Below are positions 42,844 to 52,600 of a DNA stretch of 64,000 bases, in pieces. The notes below the pieces were generated by a model that had not been told where the DNA came from, searched no databases, and saw only the letters and a program-made list of their open reading frames with translations. Every line of letters starts with the position of its first letter. The stretch's first letter is position 1. The stretch is from Lachnospiraceae bacterium (GTDB lineage Bacteria; Bacillota; Clostridia; Lachnospirales; Lachnospiraceae). The stretch is taken from assembly GCA_022510745.1 (NCBI GenBank), contig JAFLSY010000002.1:62001-126000 (forward strand), given 5' to 3'. A program made the translations under genes and the position numbers.

Positions 42844-43033
42844 GTAACCTGGAATGCACGATAACTCTTGTTAGTTTTGAACCTACATCTACTTTAAACG
42901 GGATTCCTATATTGTCATGTGGCTGTCAAGCCTCCACTCGAAAGAGGATTGCAGGGGAAGGCAAAAGCATGATTGCGGTCACCCACCTAGCATTGCTAGG
43001 AGTCAAAAGACAAGAGCCGGCATTTTGGGGTAC
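42844..43033 (+). ncRNA. ssrS: 6S RNA (RNA polymerase-binding regulator)
   Basis: A non-coding stretch of about 190 bases with its own strong promoter and terminator. The ends close into a 14-position stem: GTAACCTGGAATGC (42844-42857) against GCATTTTGGGGTAC (43020-43033), all but one position pairing. Inner segments such as CCTCCACTCGAAAGAGG and GCGGTCACCCACC look like those of Firmicutes 6S RNAs. The long closing stem, size and lack of an open frame fit RNA that traps housekeeping RNA polymerase. Recognition is from memory of the family, not a covariance search. Confidence 0.72.
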
Positions 43034-43041
43034 ATAAGATA

Positions 43042-43071
43042 AAAAAGAGCAGCTTGGTGGCTGCTCTTTTT
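43042..43071 (+). terminator. Terminator of the 6S RNA gene
   Basis: AAAAAGAGCAGC and GCTGCTCTTTTT form a perfect 12-pair stem with a TTGGTG loop. Confidence 0.93.
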
Positions 43072-43096
43072 GCAGAATAAGCAATAGGAGGGTATA

Positions 43097-44980
43097 GTGC
43101 GAAAAAAAGCGGTCTTATGTATCATTGGAATTTTATTATTATTCCTGCTTGGTATAGTGGGACTTTCCGGAAAAAAGAAAATAGAAGAGTCAAAACCGGA
43201 GGAGGAAGAACCTAAACTTCCGGTGGTAGAAGTATATACCAATGTCTATTTGACGGACCTTACAAATACATATCTTTCTTTTTTTGACGGTGAGGAGAGA
43301 AGCTATCCACTGTCGGAGGAAAGGGTCGTCAAAGATACGGCGCTGGGACTGGAGGGCAGTCTGGTGGATATCACCGTTACAGACGGTGTGGTTACCGGCG
43401 CATACATAAGGGGAACGGAAAAAGTGAGCGGAAAGGTGCTCGGGGTAGAAGCAGGAAAGGGCGTGGAATTGGAGGGCTATGGTTTTCTGTCCTTTTCGGA
43501 AGACGTACGGTTTTTTATGCTGTACGGGGGCTTGTGTCTGGGGACGGAGCAGGATATACGAATCGGATACCAATTTGCGGATTTTGTGCTGGAAGACGGA
43601 AAAATCTGCGGAGTGTTACTCACTGCGGACGAGACCATGGAGTATATCCGCGTTTTGATTAAAACAAGCGGATATGCGGGGAACTATCATGAAGCAGTGG
43701 CTTTATCCTGCGATACGGACTATACGCTGCTTTATGAAAGAGAAGGCGTTGTGGCAAGTGAGGCATATTCGGCAGGAGAGAGCATTGCAGTGACGCCTGA
43801 CAGCACCTATTTTGCAGAAGGAGAGGCGGGACGGGTACAGATAATTCCCTCCGCTCTTACCGGCAGGATCAGCTTATTGTCCGTAACCAGAAGTCAGGGA
43901 ACGCCGGCTTACCGGGGGACTCTGGAGATTTCCTGTGTGGACGGAGGATTAATTGTCATAAACGAAGTGCTGTTAGAGGAATATCTGTATGCGGTAGTAC
44001 CCAGTGAGATGCCTTCCGGCTATCCGTTAGAAGCCTTAAAAGCACAGGCTGTCTGTGCGAGAACTTATGCGTATGCCCGCATGCTGCATCCGGGTCTAGC
44101 CGGGTTTGGCGCTCATGTGGATGACAGTACCGGTTATCAGGTATATAATAATATTTTAGAGCAGAACAGCACCACCACCGCGGTACGGGAAACCATGGGA
44201 CAGCTGTTGTATGCGGCGGACGGTAGTCTGGTAGATGCTTATTATTATTCCACATCCTGTGGGTTTGGATCGGATGAGCATGTCTGGAAGTCGGAAACAG
44301 CACCCGAACTTCCTTATCTTTCTGCCCGGTCCATCAGTGAAGAAGGGATGGCAGGAGTCGAACTTTCGTATACAGCGGAAAGTATGAAGAAAGAAGATGT
44401 CTTTGCACAGTTTTTAAAAGAACCCCCGGAATCGGATTTTGAAAAACAGGAACCATGGTATCGCTGGAGCTATGAGGTGGAAAAACTGAGCACGGACAGA
44501 ATGCTTGATATGCTGCAGAGCAGGTATGCCGCCAATAATAAACTGGTGCTCACCCTTAGGGACGGAGAATATGTCAGCGCCCCCATAGAAAAGCTTGGGG
44601 ATATCAAATCCATTACCGTTATGAAGCGGAATGCCGGCGGCGTAGCGGATGAATTGGTAATCGAGAGCAGCACAGGTACCTACAAGGTGATTTCGGAGTT
44701 GAATATCCGGTATGTGCTGTGCGACGGAAAAACGAAAGTATGCAGGCAGGACGGCAGTGAGGTGGAGATGGCGAACTTACTTCCCAGCGCATTTTTTGTG
44801 ATCACTCCCATCTATGATGGAGAGAATGTAAAGGGCTATCAGATTTTAGGCGGCGGTTTCGGCCATGGTGCGGGAATGTCTCAGAACGGCGCAAGAGCCA
44901 TGGCGCAGGCAGGTTTCAATGCCCAAGAGATATTGCATTTTTTTTATCAGGACAGTACGATACGGAGAGTAGGACAGTAA
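43097..44980 (+). CDS. SpoIID/LytB-domain protein
   Basis: 627 residues, GTG start after GGAGGG. An N-terminal membrane helix (AVLCIIGILLLFLLGIVGL) is followed by an acidic linker and a beta-rich region to about residue 270, then the SpoIID/LytB domain: NEVLLEEYLYAVVPSEMPSGYP, LKAQAVCARTYA, and at the C-terminus GGGFGHGAGMSQNGARAMA. SpoIID is a lytic transglycosylase of sporulation; this protein is far longer than canonical SpoIID, so may be a vegetative or amidase-enhancer type. Its TAA overlaps the next ATG by one base. Confidence 0.9.
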   Translation: MRKKAVLCIIGILLLFLLGIVGLSGKKKIEESKPEEEEPKLPVVEVYTNVYLTDLTNTYLSFFDGEERSYPLSEERVVKDTALGLEGSLVDITVTDGVVTGAYIRGTEKVSGKVLGVEAGKGVELEGYGFLSFSEDVRFFMLYGGLCLGTEQDIRIGYQFADFVLEDGKICGVLLTADETMEYIRVLIKTSGYAGNYHEAVALSCDTDYTLLYEREGVVASEAYSAGESIAVTPDSTYFAEGEAGRVQIIPSALTGRISLLSVTRSQGTPAYRGTLEISCVDGGLIVINEVLLEEYLYAVVPSEMPSGYPLEALKAQAVCARTYAYARMLHPGLAGFGAHVDDSTGYQVYNNILEQNSTTTAVRETMGQLLYAADGSLVDAYYYSTSCGFGSDEHVWKSETAPELPYLSARSISEEGMAGVELSYTAESMKKEDVFAQFLKEPPESDFEKQEPWYRWSYEVEKLSTDRMLDMLQSRYAANNKLVLTLRDGEYVSAPIEKLGDIKSITVMKRNAGGVADELVIESSTGTYKVISELNIRYVLCDGKTKVCRQDGSEVEMANLLPSAFFVITPIYDGENVKGYQILGGGFGHGAGMSQNGARAMAQAGFNAQEILHFFYQDSTIRRVGQ

Positions 44981-45816
44981 TGCAAAAACTCTATTTGATG
45001 CTTCAGGATTTTCAGAAAGAAATGAATAAAAAAAATATCAGTTCTTTTGCAGCCAGCATGGCTTTTTTCCTGTTTCTTTCCCTGGTTCCGATGCTGATCC
45101 TGGTCTGTGCCATCATACCCTATACCTCTTTAACTGAGCAGAATCTGGTAAATCTGATCACGGAGTTTACCGTGGATGCATTGGATCCTTTGATTCGCGG
45201 CGTGATTGCGGATGTGTATCGTAAACCCGTAGGAATTCTGTCCGTTGCGGCAATCACCACACTTTGGTCTGCTTCCAAAGGTATTTTGGCATTGATAAGA
45301 GGTCTGAATGAAGTCAATGAAGTGGAGGAACAGAGAAACTATTTTGTTCTCCGGACACTTGCTTCTTTCTATACTTTTATCATGATTGTTATATTGGTAT
45401 TGTCTTTAGCGCTCAATGTCTTTGGCAATGTACTGGCTGATATTATTTTAGCAAAGCTGCCGAAAACCAGAATCATATTTGACTTTTTTATGCACTTTCG
45501 CTTTTTAGCGGTATGGTTAGTTCTGACAGTGCTTTTTACCACTATTTACACCTATGTGCCCAACAAGAAACTGAAGTATAAAATGCAGCTTCCGGGAGCA
45601 CTGTTTTCCGCAGTAGTCTGGAACATTTTCTCCTATTTCTTTTCCCTTTATGTGGATAATACAAACAGTTTCAGTACCTATGGAAGTCTTTCCATTATCG
45701 TAATCATCATGCTATGGTTGTATTTCAGTATGTATATTCTTCTGATCGGAGCTCAGCTTAACCGTTTCTTTGAACCGGACTATAAAAAATGGTATGGAAG
45801 GATGAAAAGAACTTGA
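44980..45816 (+). CDS. YihY/BrkB-family membrane protein
   Basis: 278 residues with about six hydrophobic helices. Family stretches are visible: SSFAASMAFFLFLSLVPML, TLWSASKGILALIRGLN and YGSLSIIVIIMLWLYFSMYILLIGAQLN. The family is often labelled ribonuclease BN by error; function is unknown, probably membrane or envelope related. The stop codon overlaps the -35 of the pheST promoter. Confidence 0.9.
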   Translation: MQKLYLMLQDFQKEMNKKNISSFAASMAFFLFLSLVPMLILVCAIIPYTSLTEQNLVNLITEFTVDALDPLIRGVIADVYRKPVGILSVAAITTLWSASKGILALIRGLNEVNEVEEQRNYFVLRTLASFYTFIMIVILVLSLALNVFGNVLADIILAKLPKTRIIFDFFMHFRFLAVWLVLTVLFTTIYTYVPNKKLKYKMQLPGALFSAVVWNIFSYFFSLYVDNTNSFSTYGSLSIIVIIMLWLYFSMYILLIGAQLNRFFEPDYKKWYGRMKRT

Positions 45817-45841
45817 CTTTTTTATACGGGCTGATTAAAAT
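45813..45841 (+). promoter_or_regulatory. SigA-type promoter of the pheST T-box operon
   Basis: -35 TTGACT (45813-45818), 17-base spacer, -10 TAAAAT (45836-45841). The -35 contains the TGA stop of the preceding gene. Confidence 0.8.
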
Positions 45842-45848
45842 GTTTTTA

Positions 45849-46139
45849 GTGTAAAGGCAAAGAAGGTGTCAGTAGCCATTCATTTTCTTTCAGAGAGAGG
45901 GAGTCATCGGCTGTAAGCTTCCTTAAGTACGGTGAATGTGTGAATTTCCCACCGGAGCTGCCCTTTGAAATTTTGCGGTATCTGGTTTGCAGAACCATGA
46001 AAGAGTAGGATGGGACGTGAACGTGCGTTAAACGTAAGAGAGTCTGCTTTTGGCAGGAAATTGGGTGGTACCGCGGAGAAGTTCGTCCCTTGTGTATGTG
46101 TGCATGACTGCACTGCATATGCGAGGGATTTTTATTTTT
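45849..46139 (+). promoter_or_regulatory. T-box leader of pheST (tRNA-Phe sensing)
   Basis: A long untranslated leader with the diagnostic T-box bulge GGGTGGTACCGCGG (46070-46083). Upstream is a stem I-like part with AGAGAGAGGGAGTC and GGCTGTAAGC; the candidate specifier is TTC (about 45946-45948, in GAATTTCCC), a Phe codon matching the downstream genes. The terminator has a 12-pair stem, CCCTTGTGTATG (46086-46097) with CATATGCGAGGG (46115-46126), followed by a T-rich run. Uncharged tRNA-Phe would favour the antiterminator and expression of pheST. Confidence 0.92.
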
Positions 46140-46208
46140 GAAGGAATTTTTTCACGAAGGCATAAGGCAAGCGGAATAAAACCACCATAAAAAAGAAAGG
46201 AACCGGAT

Positions 46209-47243
46209 ATGAAAGAGAAATTAAATGCAATCAAGGAACAGGCCATTGCTCAGATTGAAGCGGTAGGGGCACAGAGCGCACAAGCGTTGGATAAGTTAAA
46301 TGACATTCGTGTCAACTACCTTGGCAAAAAGGGAGAACTGACGGCTCTGTTAAAGGGCTTGAAGGATGTCGCTCCCGAGGAGAGACCCAAGGTGGGACAG
46401 ATGGTAAATGACGTGCGTGCCGAAATCGAACAGGTTTTGGAAAAGGCCACGGAAAAGATGAAAAAGGCCGCGATGGAGGGCCGGCTGGCAGTGGAAAAGA
46501 TAGATGTAACACTCCCTGCTAAGAAGAGCATTATCGGACACAGACATCCCAATACCATCGCACTGGAAGAGGTAGAGCGCATTTTTGTAGGCATGGGTTA
46601 CGAGGTGGTGGAAGGGCCGGAGATAGAAAAGGATTATTACAATTTTGAAGCGTTGAATATTCCCGACGATCACCCGGCTAAGGATGAGCAGGATACTTTC
46701 TATATTAACGGAGATATTTTGCTGCGCACCCAGACTTCCGGTACACAGGTGCATGAGCTGGAAAAGGGCAGACTTCCCATCCGTATGCTGGCGCCCGGCA
46801 GAGTATTCCGTTCGGATGAAGTGGATGCCACCCATTCTCCTTGTTTCCATCAGGTAGAGGGACTGGTAGTGGATAAGGGTATTACCTTTGCTGATTTAAA
46901 AGGTACGCTGGCAGAGTTTGCAAGGGAGCTATTCGGGGAGGAGACCAAGGTGAAATTCCGTCCCCATCATTTCCCTTTCACGGAGCCTTCCGCAGAGATG
47001 GATGTTACTTGTTTTAAATGCGGCGGCAGTGGCTGCCGTTTCTGTAAGGGCAGTGGCTGGATTGAGATTTTAGGCTGCGGTATGGTGCATCCTCACGTAC
47101 TTCAGATGAGTGGTGTGGATCCTGAGGAATATACCGGATTTGCTTTTGGCGTCGGACTGGAGCGTATCGCCCTCTTGAAGTATGAAATTGACGACATGCG
47201 CCTTTTATACGAAAATGATATTCGTTTTTTGAAGCAGTTTTAG
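46209..47243 (+). CDS. pheS: Phenylalanyl-tRNA synthetase alpha subunit
   Basis: 344 residues; N-terminal coiled coil that grips tRNA, then the class II catalytic domain (motif 2 region RTQTSGTQVHELE and MLAPGRVFRSDEVDATHSPCFHQVEG; motif 3 GFAFGVGLERIALLKY). It contains a CX2CX4CX2C zinc-ribbon-like insert (CFKCGGSGCRFC) near residue 275. The AAAGGA ribosome site follows the T-box leader. Confidence 0.97.
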   Translation: MKEKLNAIKEQAIAQIEAVGAQSAQALDKLNDIRVNYLGKKGELTALLKGLKDVAPEERPKVGQMVNDVRAEIEQVLEKATEKMKKAAMEGRLAVEKIDVTLPAKKSIIGHRHPNTIALEEVERIFVGMGYEVVEGPEIEKDYYNFEALNIPDDHPAKDEQDTFYINGDILLRTQTSGTQVHELEKGRLPIRMLAPGRVFRSDEVDATHSPCFHQVEGLVVDKGITFADLKGTLAEFARELFGEETKVKFRPHHFPFTEPSAEMDVTCFKCGGSGCRFCKGSGWIEILGCGMVHPHVLQMSGVDPEEYTGFAFGVGLERIALLKYEIDDMRLLYENDIRFLKQF

Positions 47244-47261
47244 GGCGGAAAGGAGTAGGAG

Positions 47262-49694
47262 ATGAATACAGCATTATCATGGATTAAAGCATATGTGCCC
47301 GAGTTAGAGTGTACGGACCAGGAATACTGCGACAGGATGACTTTGAGCGGTACCAAGGTGGAGGGCTATGCCAGACTGGATAAAAATCTGGAAAAAATAG
47401 TAGTAGGTGAAATCAAGAAAATTGAACGGCATCCCGACGCTGATAAACTGATCGTATGTCAGGTAAATATCGGAAGTGAAGAGATACAGATCGTAACCGG
47501 TGCCCCCAATGTAAAAGAAGGTGACAAAGTGCCCGTGGTTTTGGATGGCGGCAGAGTGGCAGGCGGCCACGACGGCGGTCCTCTTCCGGAAGAAGGTATT
47601 AAAATCAAAGCCGGTAAGTTAAGAGGCGTGGAGTCAAACGGTATGATGTGCTCCATTGAGGAACTGGGCTCTTCTAGGGATATGTATCCGGAAGCGCCGG
47701 AAAACGGAATTTATATTTTGCCCGAAGATGCAGTACCGGGCGAGGATGCAGTAGCGCTTTTGGGTATGCGCGACACTGTTTTTGAGTATGAGGTTACCAG
47801 TAACCGTGTAGACTGTTACAGTGTATTGGGAATTGCCAGAGAAGCGGCGGTTACTTTTGATAAGCCTTTTCTGCCGCCGGTAGTAGAGGTAGTGGAAAAC
47901 GGTGAGGACGTAAATGATTATGTCAGTGTAGAGGTGGAGGATACTGATTTGTGCAGCAGATATTGCGCAAGGGTCTGCACCAATATCAAAATCGCACCTT
48001 CTCCGGAATGGATGCAGAGGAGATTGGCGGCAAGCGGTATCCGTCCCATCAACAATCTGGTAGATATTACCAACTATGTAATGGAGGAATACGGACAGCC
48101 CATGCACGCCTTTGATTTGGATACGGTGGCAGGGCATAAGATCATTGTCCGCAGGGCCAAGGACGGAGATGAATTCCAGACCTTGGACGGACAGATTCGA
48201 AAGCTGGATAAGGATATCCTGATGATCTGTGACGCGGAAAAGGAAATCGGTATTGCGGGTATCATGGGCGGTGAGAATTCCAAGATCACCGACAGTGTAA
48301 AGACCGTATTATTTGAGGCCGCTACGTTCAATGGGCCCAATATCCGAAAATCTGCGAAAAGATTAGGACTGCGTACAGATGCATCCGGCAAATTCGAGAA
48401 AGGCTTAGACCCCGTCAATGCGCGTGATGCCATTGACAGAGCCTGCCAGTTGATTCAGGAATTAGGCTGCGGCGAGGTGGTAGGCGGTACGGTGGATGTA
48501 TGCGCTCCCCTTTCTCCTCTGCGCATGCTTCCTTTTGAGCCCAAGAAATACAATGAACTGTTGGGAACCGATGTTTCTAAAGAGCAGATGCTTTCCATTT
48601 TTGAAAAGCTGGGTATCCGTATCTTAAAAGGTGCGGACGGACAGATTAATTTGGAAATTCCTTCCTTCAGACAGGATTTGTTAAGCAGGGCCGATCTGGC
48701 TGAGGAAGTGGCAAGATTCTACGGCTATGATAAGATTCCGGTGACGCTGCCTAAGAGCAGTTCTACCACAGGTAAGCTTTCCTTCAAACTCCGTATAGAG
48801 CAGAAGGCCCGTGATATTGCGGAATACTGCGGCTTCTCCCAGGGTATGAGTTATTCCTTTGAAAGCCCCAAGGTATTTGATAAGCTGCTTTTGGATGCAG
48901 AGGATAAGACTAGAGAGGCCATTACCATTTCCAATCCCTTAGGAGAAGATTTTTCCATTATGAGAACCATCTCCCTAAACGGTATGCTTTTAAGCCTTTC
49001 TTCCAACTACAACAGAAGAAATAAGGATGTGCGTCTCTATGAACTGGGCAATATTTATGTTCCTAAGGCTCTGCCGTTGACGGAACTGCCGGATGAGAGA
49101 ATGCAGTTTACACTGGGCTTTTACGGATCCGGAGATTTCTATACCTTAAAGGGTGTCATTGAAGAGTTTTTCGAGAGCATAGGCATAAAAGAGAAACTGA
49201 CTTATGACCCTGCGGCAGGCAAGAATTTCCTGCATCCCGGACGTCAGGCTAACATCCTGTATAAGGGACAGTTGTTGGGTTACTTAGGGGAAGTACATCC
49301 TTTGGTATGTGAAAATTATTCCATCGGAACGAAGGCTTATGTAGCGGTAATTGATATGCCCACGGTACTTCCTTTTGCTACCTTTGACCGCAAGTATGAG
49401 GGTATTGCAAAATATCCTGCGGTTACCAGGGATATTTCCATGGTGGTGGAGAAGACAGTGTTGGCAGGAGAGATTGAGGCTGTGATTGAACAGCGTGGCG
49501 GTAAGCTCTTAGAGTCTTACAGTCTGTTTGATGTTTATGAAGGAAACCAGATCAAGGAAGGCTGCAAATCCATGGCATATACCATTTCCTTCAGAGCACA
49601 GGACAGAACGTTAGAGGAAGCGGATGTAGCCGGAGCCATGAAGAAGATATTAAACGGATTGGAACAGCTGGGTGCCCAGCTGCGTGATAAATAA
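47262..49694 (+). CDS. pheT: Phenylalanyl-tRNA synthetase beta subunit
   Basis: 810 residues, full length: N-terminal tRNA-binding OB-fold domain (VGEIKKIERHPDADKLIVCQV), B3/B4 editing domain, B5 domain and a C-terminal anticodon-binding ferredoxin-like domain (KYPAVTRDISMVVEKTV). Partner of pheS in the alpha2-beta2 enzyme; spaced by 18 bases with GGAAAGGAG. Confidence 0.97.
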   Translation: MNTALSWIKAYVPELECTDQEYCDRMTLSGTKVEGYARLDKNLEKIVVGEIKKIERHPDADKLIVCQVNIGSEEIQIVTGAPNVKEGDKVPVVLDGGRVAGGHDGGPLPEEGIKIKAGKLRGVESNGMMCSIEELGSSRDMYPEAPENGIYILPEDAVPGEDAVALLGMRDTVFEYEVTSNRVDCYSVLGIAREAAVTFDKPFLPPVVEVVENGEDVNDYVSVEVEDTDLCSRYCARVCTNIKIAPSPEWMQRRLAASGIRPINNLVDITNYVMEEYGQPMHAFDLDTVAGHKIIVRRAKDGDEFQTLDGQIRKLDKDILMICDAEKEIGIAGIMGGENSKITDSVKTVLFEAATFNGPNIRKSAKRLGLRTDASGKFEKGLDPVNARDAIDRACQLIQELGCGEVVGGTVDVCAPLSPLRMLPFEPKKYNELLGTDVSKEQMLSIFEKLGIRILKGADGQINLEIPSFRQDLLSRADLAEEVARFYGYDKIPVTLPKSSSTTGKLSFKLRIEQKARDIAEYCGFSQGMSYSFESPKVFDKLLLDAEDKTREAITISNPLGEDFSIMRTISLNGMLLSLSSNYNRRNKDVRLYELGNIYVPKALPLTELPDERMQFTLGFYGSGDFYTLKGVIEEFFESIGIKEKLTYDPAAGKNFLHPGRQANILYKGQLLGYLGEVHPLVCENYSIGTKAYVAVIDMPTVLPFATFDRKYEGIAKYPAVTRDISMVVEKTVLAGEIEAVIEQRGGKLLESYSLFDVYEGNQIKEGCKSMAYTISFRAQDRTLEEADVAGAMKKILNGLEQLGAQLRDK

Positions 49695-49717
49695 TAAAGA
49701 AAGGCAGAGACATTTTT

Positions 49718-51151
49718 ATGGAAAGAAAGAACTTATGGGAAACCTATGATGCAAAACAGCTAAAGGAGCTGGAGAAAATTTGCGCTGAATACAGGGATTT
49801 TCTGGATAGAGGAAAGACCGAAAGAGAATGTATTGACACGATTGTCAACACCTTGGAAAAAGCGGGCTATACGGAACTGCAAAAGGCTGTAGCAGCAGGA
49901 AAGAAATTAAAGCAGGGTGACAAGGTATATGCCGTTTGGATGAATAAATCCATTGCGATCTACCAGTTAGGCAGCAAACCTATCGAGGATGGCTTAAATA
50001 TTTTAGGCGCTCATATCGATTCTCCCAGAATGGACGTGAAGCAGAATCCGCTCTATGAAGAGGGTGGCTTTGCGTATCTGGATACCCATTATTACGGTGG
50101 TGTCAAGAAATATCAGTGGGTAACCATCCCCCTTGCCCTGCATGGCGTCATTGTGAAGAAAGACGGTACCACGGTAGAATTAAATATAGGGGAAGAAGAG
50201 GACGATCCTGTTTTCTTTATCTCCGATCTGCTGATACATCTGGCCGGAGAGCAGTTGGAGAAAAAGGCTTCCAAGGTCATAGAAGGCGAAGCACTGGATC
50301 TGATCGTAGGAAACAAACCGTTAGTAATCGCACCGGAAAAAGACGGGGATGCTGATAAGAAAGAGGACAAGAAAGAAGCGAAAGAGGCCGTTAAGGCAGG
50401 TATTCTGGATATTTTAAAGAATACCTATGGCGTGGAGGAAGAGGACTTTATCTCCGCAGAATTAGAAATCGTACCTGCAGGAAAGGCCAGAGAGGCCGGC
50501 CTGGACAGAAGCATGATCTTAGCTTACGGGCAGGATGACAGAGTCTGTGCTTATACTTCCTTAAAAGCTATGTTGGATACAAAGAAGACGGAACGGACTA
50601 TGTGCTGTATTCTGGTAGATAAAGAAGAAATCGGTTCTGTTGGGGCTACCGGTATGCAGTCTAAGTTCTTTGAAAACAGCCTGGCAGAGCTGATGGCTCT
50701 TACAGGAGAATACAGTGAACTGGCTTTAAGACGCGCATTGGCGCGTTCCTGTATGCTTTCCTCCGATGTAAGCGCCGGTTTCGACCCGAATTTTGCTTCC
50801 AGTTTTGAAAAGAAGAATGCTGCATTTTTAGGAAACGGCATGGTATTTAACAAATTTACAGGTTCCAGAGGAAAATCCGGATCCAATGATGCCAATGCGG
50901 AATTCATGGCGCATATCAGAGGCATTTTTGATAAGAAGAACATTCACTTCCAGACTGCGGAGTTAGGTAAAGTAGATGTGGGCGGCGGCGGTACCATCGC
51001 TTACATTCTGGCTCTCTACGGTATGAACGTGATTGACAGCGGTGTGGCAGTACTTAATATGCACGCACCATGGGAAGCAACCAGCAAAGCGGATATTTAT
51101 GAAACCTATCGGGGGTATAAGGCCTTTGTTGAAGGAGCCAGCCTGACATGA
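49718..51151 (+). CDS. M18-family aminopeptidase
   Basis: 477 residues, cytoplasmic zinc aminopeptidase (aspartyl aminopeptidase type). Metal and catalytic motifs are seen in order: [52 protein letters not shown] and, at the end, [14 protein letters not shown] lysine/glutamate-rich insert ([14 protein letters not shown]) near residue 210 is a likely flexible loop. Its end overlaps queA by four bases. Confidence 0.93.
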   Translation: MERKNLWETYDAKQLKELEKICAEYRDFLDRGKTERECIDTIVNTLEKAGYTELQKAVAAGKKLKQGDKVYAVWMNKSIAIYQLGSKPIEDGLNILGAHIDSPRMDVKQNPLYEEGGFAYLDTHYYGGVKKYQWVTIPLALHGVIVKKDGTTVELNIGEEEDDPVFFISDLLIHLAGEQLEKKASKVIEGEALDLIVGNKPLVIAPEKDGDADKKEDKKEAKEAVKAGILDILKNTYGVEEEDFISAELEIVPAGKAREAGLDRSMILAYGQDDRVCAYTSLKAMLDTKKTERTMCCILVDKEEIGSVGATGMQSKFFENSLAELMALTGEYSELALRRALARSCMLSSDVSAGFDPNFASSFEKKNAAFLGNGMVFNKFTGSRGKSGSNDANAEFMAHIRGIFDKKNIHFQTAELGKVDVGGGGTIAYILALYGMNVIDSGVAVLNMHAPWEATSKADIYETYRGYKAFVEGASLT

Positions 51152-52182
51152 CGGAGTTAAAAACATCCGATTTTTATTTTGATCTGCCCGAGGAGCTGAT
51201 TGCGCAGGACCCTTTGCGTGAGCGCTCCTCCTCCCGGCTGCTGTTTCTGAATAAGGAGACCGGGGAAACGGAGCATCACGTCTTTCGGGAGATCAAAGAA
51301 TATTTAAGGCCGGGGGACTGTCTGGTTTTAAACAATACCAAGGTCATACCGGCCAGACTTTTCGGCTGCAAGGCGGATACCGGCGGGACAGTGGAGGTGC
51401 TGTTACTAAAGAGGCGGGAAAAAGACATCTGGGAAACGCTGGTAAAACCGGGGAAGAGGTGTAAGCCCGGTACGCATCTGGTGTTTGGAGAGGGCTTGTT
51501 AAAAGGAGAAGTTTTGGAGACGGTGGAAGAAGGAAACCGACTGATCCGCTTTTCCTACGAGGGCATCTTTGAGGAAATTCTGGATAAACTGGGTGAAATG
51601 CCCCTGCCTCCTTATATCACGCACAAGCTGCAGGATAAAAACCGCTATCAGACGGTTTATGCCAAGTACGAAGGCAGTGCGGCGGCGCCTACTGCGGGGC
51701 TGCATTTTACAAAAGAACTGTTAAAAGAACTGGAAGATAAAGGGGTTACGCTGGTCTATGTAACCCTGCATGTGGGACTGGGAACTTTTCGTCCGGTGAA
51801 GGTAGAGAATGTACTGGAACATCACATGCATTCAGAATATTACGAGGTAACGGAAGAGGCAGCGGATACCATCAACCGCATAAAAACGGAGGGAGGCCGT
51901 GTTATCTGTGTTGGAACTACCAGCTGTCGGACGTTAGAGAGTGCGGCGGATGCAAACGGAAAGGTGCGTGCAGGCTGCGGCAACACGGAGATTTTTATCT
52001 ATCCGGGCTATCGGTTTAAGGTATTGGATGCACTCATCACCAATTTCCATCTGCCGGAATCCACCTTAGTCATGTTGGTTTCGGCCCTGGCCGGCAGAGA
52101 GCATGTGCTTTCGGCTTATGAGGAAGCGGTGCGTGAAAGATACCGATTTTTTTCCTTTGGGGATGCGATGCTTATCTATTAA
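51148..52182 (+). CDS. queA: S-adenosylmethionine:tRNA ribosyltransferase-isomerase
   Basis: Makes epoxyqueuosine in the wobble base of certain tRNAs. 344 residues; conserved stretches [47 protein letters not shown] and [18 protein letters not shown]. The ATGA overlap with the aminopeptidase gene shows coupled translation. No other queuosine genes are in the window; tgt is a common neighbour elsewhere. Confidence 0.97.
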   Translation: MTELKTSDFYFDLPEELIAQDPLRERSSSRLLFLNKETGETEHHVFREIKEYLRPGDCLVLNNTKVIPARLFGCKADTGGTVEVLLLKRREKDIWETLVKPGKRCKPGTHLVFGEGLLKGEVLETVEEGNRLIRFSYEGIFEEILDKLGEMPLPPYITHKLQDKNRYQTVYAKYEGSAAAPTAGLHFTKELLKELEDKGVTLVYVTLHVGLGTFRPVKVENVLEHHMHSEYYEVTEEAADTINRIKTEGGRVICVGTTSCRTLESAADANGKVRAGCGNTEIFIYPGYRFKVLDALITNFHLPESTLVMLVSALAGREHVLSAYEEAVRERYRFFSFGDAMLIY

Positions 52183-52192
52183 AGAGCTACGG

Positions 52193-52221
52193 TTTACTTT
52201 TTTGATGTGTTTTGTTATAAT
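52193..52221 (+). promoter_or_regulatory. SigA-type promoter of the PilZ gene
   Basis: -35 TTTACT (52193-52198), 17-base spacer, consensus -10 TATAAT (52216-52221), just behind the queA stop. Confidence 0.75.
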
Positions 52222-52266
52222 GAGCATATCAATACGGAGAAATCCGGGGAAGGTTACGGTGCGAAT

Positions 52267-52599
52267 ATGGAAGAAAGAAGAAAAACAATACGGACCCAGT
52301 TACAGTCCACTCTGGTAGTAAAACGGCTGGATGGCGGGAAAGAAGAAAAAGTGGGAATTGAGATCGTGGATGTTTCCAAGAGCGGTGTGGGTTTTCTATG
52401 CACCGAGCCACTTACCATAGGAGCGGTTTATGAGGCCAATCTCACTATTTGGACGAAGGAAGTACTCCACGCCATATTGGAAATCGTGAGGATAGAGAAG
52501 CAGGAAGGGGTTTTTTCTTATGGTGCTATTTTTGTGGGAATGCCGGAAATGGATGCTTCCCGCATAGAGACTTACCAGACTATGGAAGCTATCAAATAA
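52267..52599 (+). CDS. PilZ-domain protein
   Basis: 110 residues, a stand-alone PilZ domain. The c-di-GMP-binding signature is complete: R5xxxR9 (ERRKTIRTQ) and DVSKSGVGF near residue 34. It would bind cyclic di-GMP and act on an unidentified partner. Its own promoter is at 52193; the ribosome site is weak. One base separates its stop and the next ATG, linking it to the VanZ-like gene. Confidence 0.88.
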   Translation: MEERRKTIRTQLQSTLVVKRLDGGKEEKVGIEIVDVSKSGVGFLCTEPLTIGAVYEANLTIWTKEVLHAILEIVRIEKQEGVFSYGAIFVGMPEMDASRIETYQTMEAIK

Positions 52600-52600
52600 G

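Noticed and set aside
47634-48137. Minus-strand open frame opposite pheT
   Set aside because: Entirely inside pheT with no initiation signal; no recognisable domain.
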